From Streptomyces chilikensis (GTDB lineage: Bacteria > Actinomycetota > Actinomycetes > Streptomycetales > Streptomycetaceae): DNA of 57,503 nt. The DNA lies in NCBI RefSeq assembly GCF_001642695.1, contig NZ_LWCC02000122.1, positions 1-57,503 on the forward strand, written 5' to 3'. Below, piece by piece: positions 32,338-39,976 of this stretch (the first letter of the stretch is position 1; every line of letters starts with the position of its first letter). Below the pieces are notes generated by a model. The model was not told where the DNA came from and ran no database searches. It saw only the letters and a list, made by a program, of their open reading frames with translations. A program made the translations under genes and the position numbers.

Positions 32338-33947
32338 ACAAGGCCTGCGACGTCCTCGTCGTCGGGGCGGGTCCCGTCGGCCTGACCCTGGCCAACCTGC
32401 TCGGCCGGCAGGGCGTCGACGTCCTCGTCGTCGAACGGGAGCACGAACTCATCGACTACCCGCGGGCCGTGGGCATCGACGACGAGGCGCTCCGCGCGAT
32501 GCAGACCGCCGGCCTGGTCGACGAGGTGCTCCCGCACACCATCCCCGACCAGAAGATCTACATGATCAACGGCGACGGGACGATCCTCTCCGAAGTGAAC
32601 CCGACGACGCGCGAGTTCGGCTGGCCGCGCCGCAACGGCTTCGTGCAGCCGCTGGTCGACCGGGTGCTGCTCGCCGGCCTCGACCGCTTCCCCAACGCCG
32701 CCGTACGCTTCGGCGCCGAGGTCGTGGACCTGGCCGAGGACGCCGACGCGGTGGTCGCCACCCTCGCGGACGGTGACACGGTGCGCGCGCGGTACGCCGT
32801 CGCCGCCGAGGGCGGGGCGTCCCCCACCCGCAAGCGCCTGGGCATCTCCTTCGAGGGCGAGACCCGGCCGACCGACGGCATCGTGATCGACGTCGCCAAC
32901 GACCCGATCGGTACGCCCCACGCCGTCTTCGGCGGGGACCCGGCCCGCAGCTACGCCTCCATCGCGTTGCCGCACGGCATCCGGCGCTGGGAGTTCACGC
33001 TCTTCGAGCACGAGGGCGAGGCCGACGTCGAGGACGACGCGTTCGTCTTCGGCCTGTTGGCGCCGCACGTGCCGGACCCGTCCGCACTGGACATCATCCG
33101 CCGCCGCGTCTACCGGCACCACGCCCGCGTCGCGGGGCGCTTCCGCCACGGACGGATCTTCCTCGCCGGTGACGCCGCCCATGTCATGCCGGTCGTCGGC
33201 GGGCAGGGCTGGAACTCGGGGATCCGCGACGCCTTCAACCTCGGCTGGAAGCTGGCCGCCGTCGTCAAGGGCCTCTCGACCGACGGTCTGCTGGACACCT
33301 ACGAGACCGAACGGCTGGGCCACGTCACGCAGATGGTCGCCGTCTCCCTCCGGATGGCGAAGGAGATGACCGACCACGATCCGCAGAAGGCCGCCGAACG
33401 CGACCGGATCGCCGCCTCCCGCACCCCCGAGGAACGGGAGGCCCAGAAGCGGCAGGCGTTCAAGCCCCAGCCGAAGTTCGACCGGGGCGTGGTGGTGCAC
33501 ACTCCGCTGCCGGTGTCCAAGTCGCTGCCCGTCCGCGACGTGCCCCGGCTGGCGGGGTCCATCTTCCCCCAGCCGGCGGCCACCGACGCCGACGGCGCCG
33601 AGATGCTGCTCGACGACGCGACCGGCCAGGGCTGGCGGATCCTCACCTGGAACAACGACCCGGCGGCGTTCCTGTCGGCGCCTCGGCGCGCCGCGCTGGA
33701 CCGGTTGGGCGCCCGCCTCGTGCAGGTGGTGCCGAGGGCGCAGCTGCCGTGGGCGCGCAAGCAGGCCACGCCCGGCGTCACCGTCGTCGGCGACCTCGGC
33801 GGCGAGGCGGGCCTGCAGGCATGGTTCGACGCGCGGCCGGTGGGCGCGGTCGTCGTCCGCCCGGACCACGTGATCGCCGCCGAGTGCCTGGCCCAGGAGC
33901 TCGACGACGTCGTGGCCCGGGTCCTGGAGGCCGCCTGCGCCGTGTGA
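32334..33947 (+). CDS. mhpA: 3-(3-hydroxyphenyl)propionate hydroxylase (FAD monooxygenase)
   Basis: 537 residues of the class A FAD monooxygenases. FAD-binding GAGPVGLTLANLLGRQGVDV (about 11-30), DG-type mid motif and FLAGDAAHVMPVVGGQGWNS (about 280) fit MhpA/PheA relatives, as does a C-terminal thioredoxin-like domain (about 400-537). It ortho-hydroxylates 3-(3-hydroxyphenyl)propionate using NADH and oxygen. It is last in the operon, overlapping the aldolase stop (ATGA); in E. coli mhpA comes first. Confidence 0.88.
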   Translation: MNKACDVLVVGAGPVGLTLANLLGRQGVDVLVVEREHELIDYPRAVGIDDEALRAMQTAGLVDEVLPHTIPDQKIYMINGDGTILSEVNPTTREFGWPRRNGFVQPLVDRVLLAGLDRFPNAAVRFGAEVVDLAEDADAVVATLADGDTVRARYAVAAEGGASPTRKRLGISFEGETRPTDGIVIDVANDPIGTPHAVFGGDPARSYASIALPHGIRRWEFTLFEHEGEADVEDDAFVFGLLAPHVPDPSALDIIRRRVYRHHARVAGRFRHGRIFLAGDAAHVMPVVGGQGWNSGIRDAFNLGWKLAAVVKGLSTDGLLDTYETERLGHVTQMVAVSLRMAKEMTDHDPQKAAERDRIAASRTPEEREAQKRQAFKPQPKFDRGVVVHTPLPVSKSLPVRDVPRLAGSIFPQPAATDADGAEMLLDDATGQGWRILTWNNDPAAFLSAPRRAALDRLGARLVQVVPRAQLPWARKQATPGVTVVGDLGGEAGLQAWFDARPVGAVVVRPDHVIAAECLAQELDDVVARVLEAACAV

Positions 33948-33953
33948 GGGAGT

Positions 33954-33987
33954 ACGGAGCGCCGGCCCTCGCGGGACGGCGCTCCGT
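33954..33987 (+). terminator. Hairpin terminator of the mhp-like operon
   Basis: ACGGAGCGCCG (33954-33964) and CGGCGCTCCGT (33977-33987) form a perfect 11-bp stem with a 12-base loop, seven bases after the mhpA stop. Confidence 0.75.
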
Positions 33988-34054
33988 CATGTCCGGGACC
34001 GAAGCGATGGCGGGTGCCGGGACCGCTTCGGCACCGTCCTCGCCGGTGGCCGGG

Positions 34055-34063
34055 TTCTAGAAT
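34055..34063 (+). promoter_or_regulatory. TTCTAGAA site upstream of the second TetR gene
   Basis: TTCTAGAA at 34055-34062; with the next base it forms a -10-like TAGAAT (34058-34063). The downstream sequence TGGGCGTT matches the spacing seen at the other two sites (TTCTAGAAT-N3-CGTT). It lies 52 bases before the ATG at 34115, consistent with autorepression. Confidence 0.55.
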
Positions 34064-34114
34064 GGGCGTTTGGCGGTGCGGGGCACGGACGGCAGGCGGC
34101 GACAGGGTGACGGC

Positions 34115-34795
34115 ATGAAGCAGGGCACACGGCGGAGCGGCGGCACGAAGGGCGTCCGGCAGGCGCGTTCGGACCGGAGCCGGGAACAGATCCTGCGGGC
34201 GGCGCTGGACCTGGCGCTGGAACACGGTTACCAGGGCACGACCATGGCGGCCGTCAGCACGCGGTCCGGTCTGCCCGTCGGCTCGGTCTACTGGCACTTC
34301 AAGGGCAAGGAGCAGCTCTTCGTCGCCCTGCTCGAGCACTGCTACGAGGTGTGGCTGGAGATCCACTCCGGGCCCGAGGGGGTGCGCCGCAAACTCTCGC
34401 GCGGCATCACCGGCCTGTCCGGTGCCGACCCGGAGCACCACACGAAGGAGGAGGCCCTGCTCAAGGCCGCGGCTGTCTGGGCGTTGAGCAGGCGGCTCGG
34501 CGGTCTGGACGAGGACAGCGAGGTCCGTGCGGCGTACCTGCGGATGCGGGCGGAGATGTTCAAGGTGGACGTCGAGCGGATCACCGAGTCCGTCCCCGCC
34601 GACGTCACCGAGCGTTTCCCCGACATGCCCACCAAACTCACGGTGCTGAGCCTGGCGTTCACCGACGGCTTCTACGTCCACGCGAACTCCGAGGTGCACC
34701 TGGACCTGGACTTCGGGGAGTACGCCGATCTGGCCGCGCGGGCGCTGGAGGGGCTGGTGGACGACTTCGCCCGCCGGGCGGCCGAGGAGCGGTAG
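34115..34795 (+). CDS. TetR-family regulator, paralog of the one at 26203
   Basis: 226 residues. Helix-turn-helix TTMAAVSTRSGLPVGSVYWH then FKGKEQLFVALLEHCYEVW. The recognition helix differs from that of the other TetR by only one or two residues, while the ligand domain is largely different. The start at 34115 (MKQGTRRSG) has an AGGGTGA ribosome site; a TTG at 34070 would add 15 residues but overlaps the likely promoter. It is convergent with the SDR gene. Confidence 0.88.
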   Translation: MKQGTRRSGGTKGVRQARSDRSREQILRAALDLALEHGYQGTTMAAVSTRSGLPVGSVYWHFKGKEQLFVALLEHCYEVWLEIHSGPEGVRRKLSRGITGLSGADPEHHTKEEALLKAAAVWALSRRLGGLDEDSEVRAAYLRMRAEMFKVDVERITESVPADVTERFPDMPTKLTVLSLAFTDGFYVHANSEVHLDLDFGEYADLAARALEGLVDDFARRAAEER

Positions 34796-34797
34796 CG

Positions 34798-34824
34798 CTC
34801 CCGCACCGCCCGGCGGGGCGGGAG
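34798..34824. terminator. Convergent terminator between TetR and SDR genes
   Basis: CTCCCGC (34798-34804) and GCGGGAG (34818-34824) pair perfectly, with a GC-rich loop. It sits in the 30-base gap between the two convergent stop codons. Confidence 0.55.
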
Positions 34825-34825
34825 G

Positions 34826-35536
34826 TCAGACGCCGCGGGTGAGTCCGCCGTCGACGCGCAGGTTCTGACCGGTGGTGTACGTGGCGTCGCAGGCCACGAA
34901 GGCGACCGTCCGGGCGACCTCCCGGTGGGCGGCGGCCCTGCCCAGCGGAATCGCGGAGGTCCAGGCGGCCGGCACCGCCTCCGGGTCGGCGACGGTGTAG
35001 CCCGGGAGCACGTTGTTGACCCGGATGCCGTCGGCGGCGACCTCGTCCGCCCAGAGTTTCGTCCAGGTCGTCATCGCGGCCCGGGCCACCATCGAGGTGG
35101 GGAAGCGGGGCGAGGGCTCGCTGGGGCTGGCCGAGGAGATGTTGACGATGCTGCCCCCGCCCTGTGCGCGCATCGGCGCCAGGGCGGCGCGGCAGGCGCG
35201 CACCACGTTGTAGAAGTACAGGTCGAACCCGGCGGCCAGGTCCTCGTCGGTCAGCTCCTCCAGCTTCCCCCTGGGTCCGTGGCCCGCGCTGTTGACCAGC
35301 ACGTCCAGCCGGCCCCAGACGGACACCACCCGCGCGACCGCACCCTCGATGACCCCGGCCCCGGTGTAGTCGCCGCGGAGGGCGAGGCCGCCGAGCTCCC
35401 CGGCCAGTTCGTCCGCCCCTTCGCCGCGCGCCAGCACCGCCACCCGGTGGCCGCGCGCGGCCAGTTCGCGGGCCGAGGCAGCGCCGATGCCGCTGCTGCC
35501 GGCGATCACGAGGGCGGTCGGGGGTGCTTCGGTCAT
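34826..35536 (-). CDS. SDR-family protein without the YxxxK catalytic pair
   Basis: 236 residues with a Rossmann fold: NAD(P) motif GSSGIG (about 13-18), VLVNSAG and NISSASPSEPS. At the usual Y-x3-K position the sequence is RFPTSMVARAAM, placing Ser and Arg where Tyr and Lys are expected. Some SDR subgroups share this change; activity is therefore uncertain. A TTCTAGAA site lies about 140 bases upstream, so it is probably in the same TetR regulon as the mhp-like operon. Confidence 0.85.
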   Translation of the reverse strand: MTEAPPTALVIAGSSGIGAASARELAARGHRVAVLARGEGADELAGELGGLALRGDYTGAGVIEGAVARVVSVWGRLDVLVNSAGHGPRGKLEELTDEDLAAGFDLYFYNVVRACRAALAPMRAQGGGSIVNISSASPSEPSPRFPTSMVARAAMTTWTKLWADEVAADGIRVNNVLPGYTVADPEAVPAAWTSAIPLGRAAAHREVARTVAFVACDATYTTGQNLRVDGGLTRGV

Positions 35537-35677
35537 GCTGCACTGCTCCTGGTCGTGGGAGGCCGGATCCGGTCAGGCTGTCCGCGCGGTCCGCTTCCGT
35601 ACGGCTGCGACGGCGGGGTCGTCCCGCTCGGACGCGATCCCGGCGGTCACGGGGACGGTTCCTGTCTGGAGCAACCC

Positions 35678-35693
35678 TTCTAGAATCATCGTT
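35678..35693 (-). promoter_or_regulatory. TTCTAGAA site upstream of the SDR gene
   Basis: TTCTAGAA at 35678-35685 followed by TCATCGTT, giving the same TTCTAGAAT-N3-CGTT arrangement found upstream of the second TetR gene and close to the dyad at 26933. It is about 140 bases upstream of the SDR start and is the only AT-rich patch in that gap. Confidence 0.55.
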
Positions 35694-35785
35694 CCACGTG
35701 AACGTAACCGGCCTCGCGGCGGACGTCAACAGCCGGGGCCCCGCCTGCGGGCGGGGCGGTGGCGGGCGGCCGTGCGGGCGCGGGC

Positions 35786-35956
35786 TCAGCCGTCGGGGCG
35801 CAGCAGGCCGCGCTCGTAGGCCTTGGCGAGGCGTTGCGGCACCAGGTGGGGGACGCCGTCGACGGTGACGGGGACCAGCTGGGGGGTGGTCGCCTTCCAC
35901 TGCGCGCGGCGGTGGCGGGTGTTGGAGCGGGACATCTTGCGTTTGGGGACGGCCAT
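35786..35956 (-). CDS. rpmF: 50S ribosomal protein L32, cysteine-free paralog
   Basis: 56 residues beginning [20 protein letters not shown], the L32 N terminus. The C-terminal half ([20 protein letters not shown]) lacks the CxxC...C(x)nC zinc ribbon of standard L32. Such C-minus paralogs replace zinc-containing forms in zinc-starved cells, freeing zinc. A Zur-like site lies at 35994-36008, 38 bases before the start. AGAAGGAGAATC precedes the ATG. Confidence 0.92.
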   Translation of the reverse strand: MAVPKRKMSRSNTRHRRAQWKATTPQLVPVTVDGVPHLVPQRLAKAYERGLLRPDG

Positions 35957-35993
35957 GATTCTCCTTCTGGCGGATGACGCCGTGGACGCTACA

Positions 35994-36008
35994 TGAAAAT
36001 GGATGTCA
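35994..36008 (-). promoter_or_regulatory. Zur-like box 1 (rpmF)
   Basis: TGAAAATGGATGTCA: a 7-1-7 imperfect palindrome matching the pattern shared by five sites in this window. It is 38 bases upstream of the L32 paralog start. C-minus ribosomal genes are known Zur targets in Streptomyces and other bacteria, which supports the assignment. Confidence 0.65.
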
Positions 36009-36138
36009 TGACGAGGAGGGTGGGGCGTCGAGCGTGCGACGCCCCGGCCGGGGATGCGTGCCCCCGGCAGGGGGCGCGTGTCCGCGGCCGGGGCGGGGCC
36101 GCGGACGCACACCCCCGGCCGGTTCGCGGTGCCGGTGG

Positions 36139-36444
36139 TCACCAGGAGGACTTGGTGACCCCGGGGAGGAAGCCCGCGTGGGCCTGCTCGCGCAGCCTCA
36201 CGCGGGAGAGGCCGAACTTCCGGAGGTGGCCGCGGGGCCGGCCGTCCACGCTGTCGCGGTTGCGGACCCGGGTCGCACTGGCGTCGCGCGGCTGGCGGCG
36301 CAACTCCGCCAGCGCGGCGGCGCGTTCGGCGGCCGGAGTGCCCGGACGGCGGACGGTCTCCTTCAGCTCGGCGCGTCGGGCGGCGTACCGCTCGACCGTC
36401 GCCCTGCGCTTCTCGTTCTGCGCGATCTTGCTCTTCTTCGCCAT
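36139..36444 (-). CDS. rpsN: 30S ribosomal protein S14, cysteine-free paralog
   Basis: 101 residues, the long S14 type: [51 protein letters not shown]. It has no CxxC zinc site, unlike the short S14Z form. The ATG at 36444 overlaps the L28 stop (ATGA), so it is co-transcribed with L28 under the Zur-like box 2. It should replace the zinc-containing paralog when zinc is scarce. Confidence 0.94.
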   Translation of the reverse strand: MAKKSKIAQNEKRRATVERYAARRAELKETVRRPGTPAAERAAALAELRRQPRDASATRVRNRDSVDGRPRGHLRKFGLSRVRLREQAHAGFLPGVTKSSW

Positions 36445-36680
36445 CAGACCTTCCCTCCCCGGGCGCGGATGCGGGCCACCGCGGCTTCGACGCCGATGCT
36501 GTCGACGGTCTTGATCGCCCTGGTGCTCAGCGTCAGCCGGACGTACCGGCCCTCGCTCGCCAGCCAGTAGCGCCTGCGCTGGATGTTGGGGTCGAAACGG
36601 CGGGAGGTGCGCCGGTGCGAGTGGGAGATCTTGTTGCCGAAGCCCGGCTTCGCGCCGGTCAGTTGGCAGTGGGCGGACAA
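36444..36680 (-). CDS. rpmB: 50S ribosomal protein L28, C-minus paralog
   Basis: 78 residues: [40 protein letters not shown] and [20 protein letters not shown] are unmistakably L28. Only one cysteine remains, so no zinc ribbon. The frame opens with TTG at 36680, preceded by a good AGGCAGGTGA ribosome site; no ATG or GTG fits. It is first in the leftward L28-S14 operon and shares the divergent control region with L33. Confidence 0.92.
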   Translation of the reverse strand: MSAHCQLTGAKPGFGNKISHSHRRTSRRFDPNIQRRRYWLASEGRYVRLTLSTRAIKTVDSIGVEAAVARIRARGGKV

Positions 36681-36721
36681 GGGGTCACCTGCCTCTTCGT
36701 GCTCGAGGTTACGGATCGGGG

Positions 36722-36754
36722 CGGTTTTCGAAATGAAAACCGTTGTCATATAGT
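36722..36754. promoter_or_regulatory. Zur-like box 2 and divergent promoters (rpmB-rpsN / rpmG)
   Basis: TGAAAACCGTTGTCA (36734-36748) fits the shared Zur-like pattern. It overlaps a second perfect inverted repeat, CGGTTTTC-GAAAT-GAAAACCG (36722-36742). A rightward -10 TATAGT (36749-36754) directly abuts the box and lies seven bases before the rpmG ATG, so rpmG is probably leaderless. One site can control both divergent operons. Confidence 0.75.
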
Positions 36755-36761
36755 ACCGGGC

Positions 36762-36926
36762 ATGGCACGCGACGAACTCCGCCCGGTGGTCAAGCTCCGC
36801 TCCACCGCCGGCACCGGCTTCACCTACGTCACCCGCAAGAACCGCCGCAACGACCCGGAACGGATGGTCCTGCGCAAGTACGACCCGATCGCCCGCAAGC
36901 ACGTCGACTTCCGCGAGGAACGCTGA
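36762..36926 (+). CDS. rpmG: 50S ribosomal protein L33, cysteine-free paralog
   Basis: 54 residues: [51 protein letters not shown]. It is an L33 without the CxxC...CxxC zinc site. No ribosome site precedes the ATG; a -10 TATAGT ends seven bases upstream, suggesting a leaderless mRNA. It heads the rightward L33-L31-CobW-S18 operon. Confidence 0.94.
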   Translation: MARDELRPVVKLRSTAGTGFTYVTRKNRRNDPERMVLRKYDPIARKHVDFREER

Positions 36927-36958
36927 CCCGTCCGGCCCTCCGACCCGAAGGACACCTC

Positions 36959-37213
36959 ATGAAGCCCGGAATCCACCCCGCCTACGGCCCCGTCGTCTTC
37001 CGCGACCGGGCGGCGAACCACGCCTTCCTCACCCGCTCCACCATGACCAGCGACAAGACGATCGAATGGGAGGACGGCAACACCTACCCGGTCGTCGACG
37101 TCGAGATCTCGAACGTGAGCCACCCCTTCTACACGGGGACCGCGCGCGTCCTGGACACCGCGGGACGGGTCGAGCGGTTCGAGCGCCGTTACGGCCGGAT
37201 CGGGGAGAAGTGA
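36959..37213 (+). CDS. rpmE2: 50S ribosomal protein L31 type B (cysteine-free)
   Basis: 84 residues: [60 protein letters not shown]. This is the type B (YkgM/L31-2) form without the zinc cysteines. It should displace zinc-binding L31 on ribosomes under zinc limitation. It lies 32 bases after L33 and its stop overlaps the CobW-like gene start. Confidence 0.94.
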   Translation: MKPGIHPAYGPVVFRDRAANHAFLTRSTMTSDKTIEWEDGNTYPVVDVEISNVSHPFYTGTARVLDTAGRVERFERRYGRIGEK

Positions 37214-38364
37214 TGGAGGGGCAGGCCCGGCTGCCCGTCGTGATCGTCGGCGGGCTGCACTCCGCGGCGCGCAAGGAGGTCGTGGACGGTCTGCTGCGCA
37301 CCGTGCCCGGCAGCGTCGCGCTCCACCACGACCTGTCCACCGCGGCCGAGGGCACCGTGCTGCGCCTGGTGCGGGACGCCTCCGGTGAGCTGTCCCGCGG
37401 CGACACCCCGCTCGTCAACGACTGCGCCTGCTGCGCCCTCCGCGAGGACCTGGTGCCCGAGTTGCGGCGGCTGGCCGGCGGTGGTCCGGTCCGGCTCGCG
37501 ATCGTCGAGCTGTGGGACTCCGTCGAACCCAGGGCGATGGCCGAGGTCGTCGCCGCGCACGGAGCCGGCGTGCTCGACCTGACCAATGTCGTCACGGCGG
37601 TCGACCCCGCGCTCGTCCTGCCCTGCCTCGGCAACGGCGACGACCTGGCCGAGGCAGGCCTCGCCGCCGCCGCGAGCGACCGGCGCACGGTCGGCGACAC
37701 CTGGGCCCGGCAGCTGGAGTACGCCCCCGTCCTCGCCGTCGTCGACGGCGGGGAGGCCGACGACGAGGACCGCGCGCTGCTCGCCCAGCTCCACCCGACC
37801 GCCCGCCAGGTGCCGGCCGGGTCCGGCGAACTCGCCCGGCTGGTCTTCGCGGGCTTCGACGTCGAAGCGGCGGCGGCCGCGCAGCACCCCGCCTGCGCCC
37901 TCCTCCCGCAGGAGGCCGACGAGGCCGGGGTCACCACCTTCGTCTGGCACCGTGACCGGCCCTTCCACCCCGAGCGTCTGTATCAGGCGCTGGAGGACCT
38001 GTGCTGCGCCGCCGCCCGCAGCCGCGGCCGGTTCTGGCTCGCCGACCGCCCCGACACCCTGCTCGCCTGGGACTGCGCGGGCGGCGCCCTGTGCGTGGAG
38101 AGCGCCGGCCCGTGGCTCGCCGCGCTGCCGGACGCCGCCTGGGAGATGGTCCCGCCCGTGCGCAGGGCGGCCGCCGCGCTGGACTGGCACGACGAACACG
38201 GCGACCGCTGCCAGCACCTCGTCTTCACCTCGCCCGGCCTCGACCGCGACAACCTCGAGCGACTCCTCGACTCCTGCCTGCTCACCGACGCCGAGTACGC
38301 CGCCGGCCGCGAGGGGTGGAAGCACCTGCCGCGCGCCTTCGACACCCTCCTCGACGCCGCCTGA
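37213..38364 (+). CDS. CobW/ZNG1-like metallochaperone with degenerate P-loop
   Basis: 383 residues of the COG0523 family. The metal motif CxCC is [12 protein letters not shown] (CACC near residue 74-77), and a CobW C-terminal domain follows ([20 protein letters not shown]). The expected Walker A GxxxxGK[ST] near the N terminus is replaced by [10 protein letters not shown], which lacks the GK[ST] core. Such proteins deliver zinc to apo-enzymes. The gene sits within the Zur-type ribosomal operon, matching the known link of COG0523 proteins to Zur. GTPase activity is doubtful. Confidence 0.85.
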   Translation: MEGQARLPVVIVGGLHSAARKEVVDGLLRTVPGSVALHHDLSTAAEGTVLRLVRDASGELSRGDTPLVNDCACCALREDLVPELRRLAGGGPVRLAIVELWDSVEPRAMAEVVAAHGAGVLDLTNVVTAVDPALVLPCLGNGDDLAEAGLAAAASDRRTVGDTWARQLEYAPVLAVVDGGEADDEDRALLAQLHPTARQVPAGSGELARLVFAGFDVEAAAAAQHPACALLPQEADEAGVTTFVWHRDRPFHPERLYQALEDLCCAAARSRGRFWLADRPDTLLAWDCAGGALCVESAGPWLAALPDAAWEMVPPVRRAAAALDWHDEHGDRCQHLVFTSPGLDRDNLERLLDSCLLTDAEYAAGREGWKHLPRAFDTLLDAA

Positions 38365-38423
38365 CCGCTCCGCCCCGGGCAGGCACCCGCGAAGAACCGA
38401 CCCGCACGTACGTAAGGAACCCG

Positions 38424-38660
38424 ATGGCACGCCGTCACGACCACCGCAAGCCGCTCACGTCCCGCCCCAACCCCCTCGACGCGGCCGGGATCACCTACAT
38501 CGACTACAAGGACACCGACCTGCTGCGGAAGTTCGTCTCCGACCGCGGCAAGATCCGCAGCCGCCGCGTCACCCGCGTCACCGCCCAGCAGCAGCGGCAG
38601 ATCGCCACGGCGGTCAAGAACGCCCGCGAGATGGCGCTGCTGCCCTGCTCCAGCAGGTAG
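38424..38660 (+). CDS. rpsR: 30S ribosomal protein S18, cysteine-poor paralog
   Basis: 78 residues: [53 protein letters not shown]. At the place where other S18 proteins have a CxFC pair this one has NPLDAAG, so only one C-terminal cysteine is left. It is the last gene of the L33-L31-CobW operon, 59 bases after the CobW-like gene, with GTAAGGAACC as ribosome site. Confidence 0.93.
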   Translation: MARRHDHRKPLTSRPNPLDAAGITYIDYKDTDLLRKFVSDRGKIRSRRVTRVTAQQQRQIATAVKNAREMALLPCSSR

Positions 38661-39142
38661 CGGCCGGGTGACCGGAGCCCGGTCGTGGCTCCGGCGCCGA
38701 CGGCGAACAGCCCCCGGGGAAGGCCCCCGGGGGCTTCGCGTGCTTCACGCGCCGCGCGTGGAGGCGGTGCGGGCCCGCGTGCCGTCGCCCGGTGACGAAT
38801 TCCGGCCGGCACTCACGACGGGTTCCTCACGTCCCGGACCGCTTGCCGGGGACGGACTCCGGGGAGGCGCGTCGAAGAGGCGCCGGTCCGCCAGGGGTGC
38901 CCGCGGGCAGCGCGCGGGTTGCCCGGAACCTCCACCACGGGCGTGCGAGAAGTGGCGGCGGGCGGGCGTGCCGCGTGTGTCCACGCGCCCGACGGGCGTG
39001 CGGGCGCGGTGAGTTCCGCGCCGACGGAGAGGGCCGGACACCGCAGGCCGGTGGCCTGGGCGGTCACGGACCGGCCCCACCGGCGGGGGAGCGGACGAGG
39101 GCGGGACCTCCGGCACCTCCCGAAGCCCCGCAACTCCGCGGC
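38661..39142. other. 482-base gap without a gene, convergent operon ends
   Basis: It lies between the S18 gene and the convergent peptide-type ABC operon. Apart from the strong terminator at 38710-38734 I see no gene, promoter or dyad that I can support. Confidence 0.5.
38710..38734 (+). terminator. Terminator of the L33-S18 operon
   Basis: GCCCCCGGGG (38710-38719) and CCCCGGGGGC (38725-38734) form a perfect 10-bp GC stem with a 5-base loop, followed by TTCG, 50 bases after the S18 stop. Confidence 0.75.
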
Positions 39143-39976
39143 TCAGCCGATCCGCCGCCGCGGCGTCCCGCCCTCCGGGCCGGCCGGATTCGACCAGGAC
39201 GGCGGGGATGGCCGGCCGGCCGCCCTCTCGCCGGCGGAGGCCGGGTGCGGCCCGGTGGAGTACAGCTCGCGCGCGGGAAGGGTGCTCACGATCCTGCCGT
39301 CGCGCAAGGTGGCCACCCGGTGGGCGAAGTGCCGGACGACGGCGAGGTCGTGGCAGATGAACAGGTACCCCAGCTTCAGGCGTTCCTGCAGGCCGGTGAG
39401 GAGGTTGAGGATGCCGGCGCGGACCGAGGGATCCAGGCCGGAGACGGGCTCGTCGAGGACCAGCAGGCGCGGCTCGCTCGCCAGCGCCCGGGCGATGCCG
39501 ACGCGCTGGCACTGACCGCCGGAGAGTTCGTGGGGTCTGCGCCCGCCGAGACGGGGGTCGAGGCCCACCGTCTCGAGGAGTTCACCGACCCGGGCCGGCC
39601 CGGTGTCCGGATTCCACCGGCCCTGCACCCGCAGGGGCTCGGCGATCGCGTCCCGGACGCGCAGGCGTGGGCTGAGGGAGCCGTAAGGGTCCTGGAAGAC
39701 GGGCTGGAGGGCCGGACGCGTGGCCCGCAGGGCCGACCCGTCCAGGGCGGCCAGGTCACGGCCTTCGAACAGCACCTGCCCGCCGTCGGGCCGGCGCAGC
39801 ATGAGAACGGCGTCCGCCGTGGTCGACTTGCCGGCGCCGGAAGGGCCGATCAGGGCCAGGGTCTCGCCCGCCGCGATGTCGAAGGAGACCCGGTCGACCA
39901 CCGGCCGGGGTGGGCGCCGGCGGTCGCGGGAGGGGTGGTGGACCGTCAGGTGACGCACGCGGAGCAGCGGGTTCAC
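39143..39976 (-). CDS. Peptide/nickel-type ABC transporter ATPase (DppF/OppF-like)
   Basis: 277 residues. Walker A GPSGAGKST near residue 44-52, Q-loop PVFQDPYGSLSPR, signature LSGGQCQRV and Walker B LLVLDEPVSGLD. The residues around the signature and the SLSPR motif are typical of the second ATPase of oligopeptide/nickel importers. It starts with GTG at 39976, overlapping the first ATPase gene by four bases. Last gene of the leftward importer operon whose promoter carries Zur-like box 3. Confidence 0.92.
   Translation of the reverse strand: MNPLLRVRHLTVHHPSRDRRRPPRPVVDRVSFDIAAGETLALIGPSGAGKSTTADAVLMLRRPDGGQVLFEGRDLAALDGSALRATRPALQPVFQDPYGSLSPRLRVRDAIAEPLRVQGRWNPDTGPARVGELLETVGLDPRLGGRRPHELSGGQCQRVGIARALASEPRLLVLDEPVSGLDPSVRAGILNLLTGLQERLKLGYLFICHDLAVVRHFAHRVATLRDGRIVSTLPARELYSTGPHPASAGERAAGRPSPPSWSNPAGPEGGTPRRRIG

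Noticed and set aside
34070-34114. TTG start for the second TetR protein
   Set aside because: It overlaps the likely promoter and has no ribosome site; ATG at 34115 has one and gives a normal TetR N terminus.
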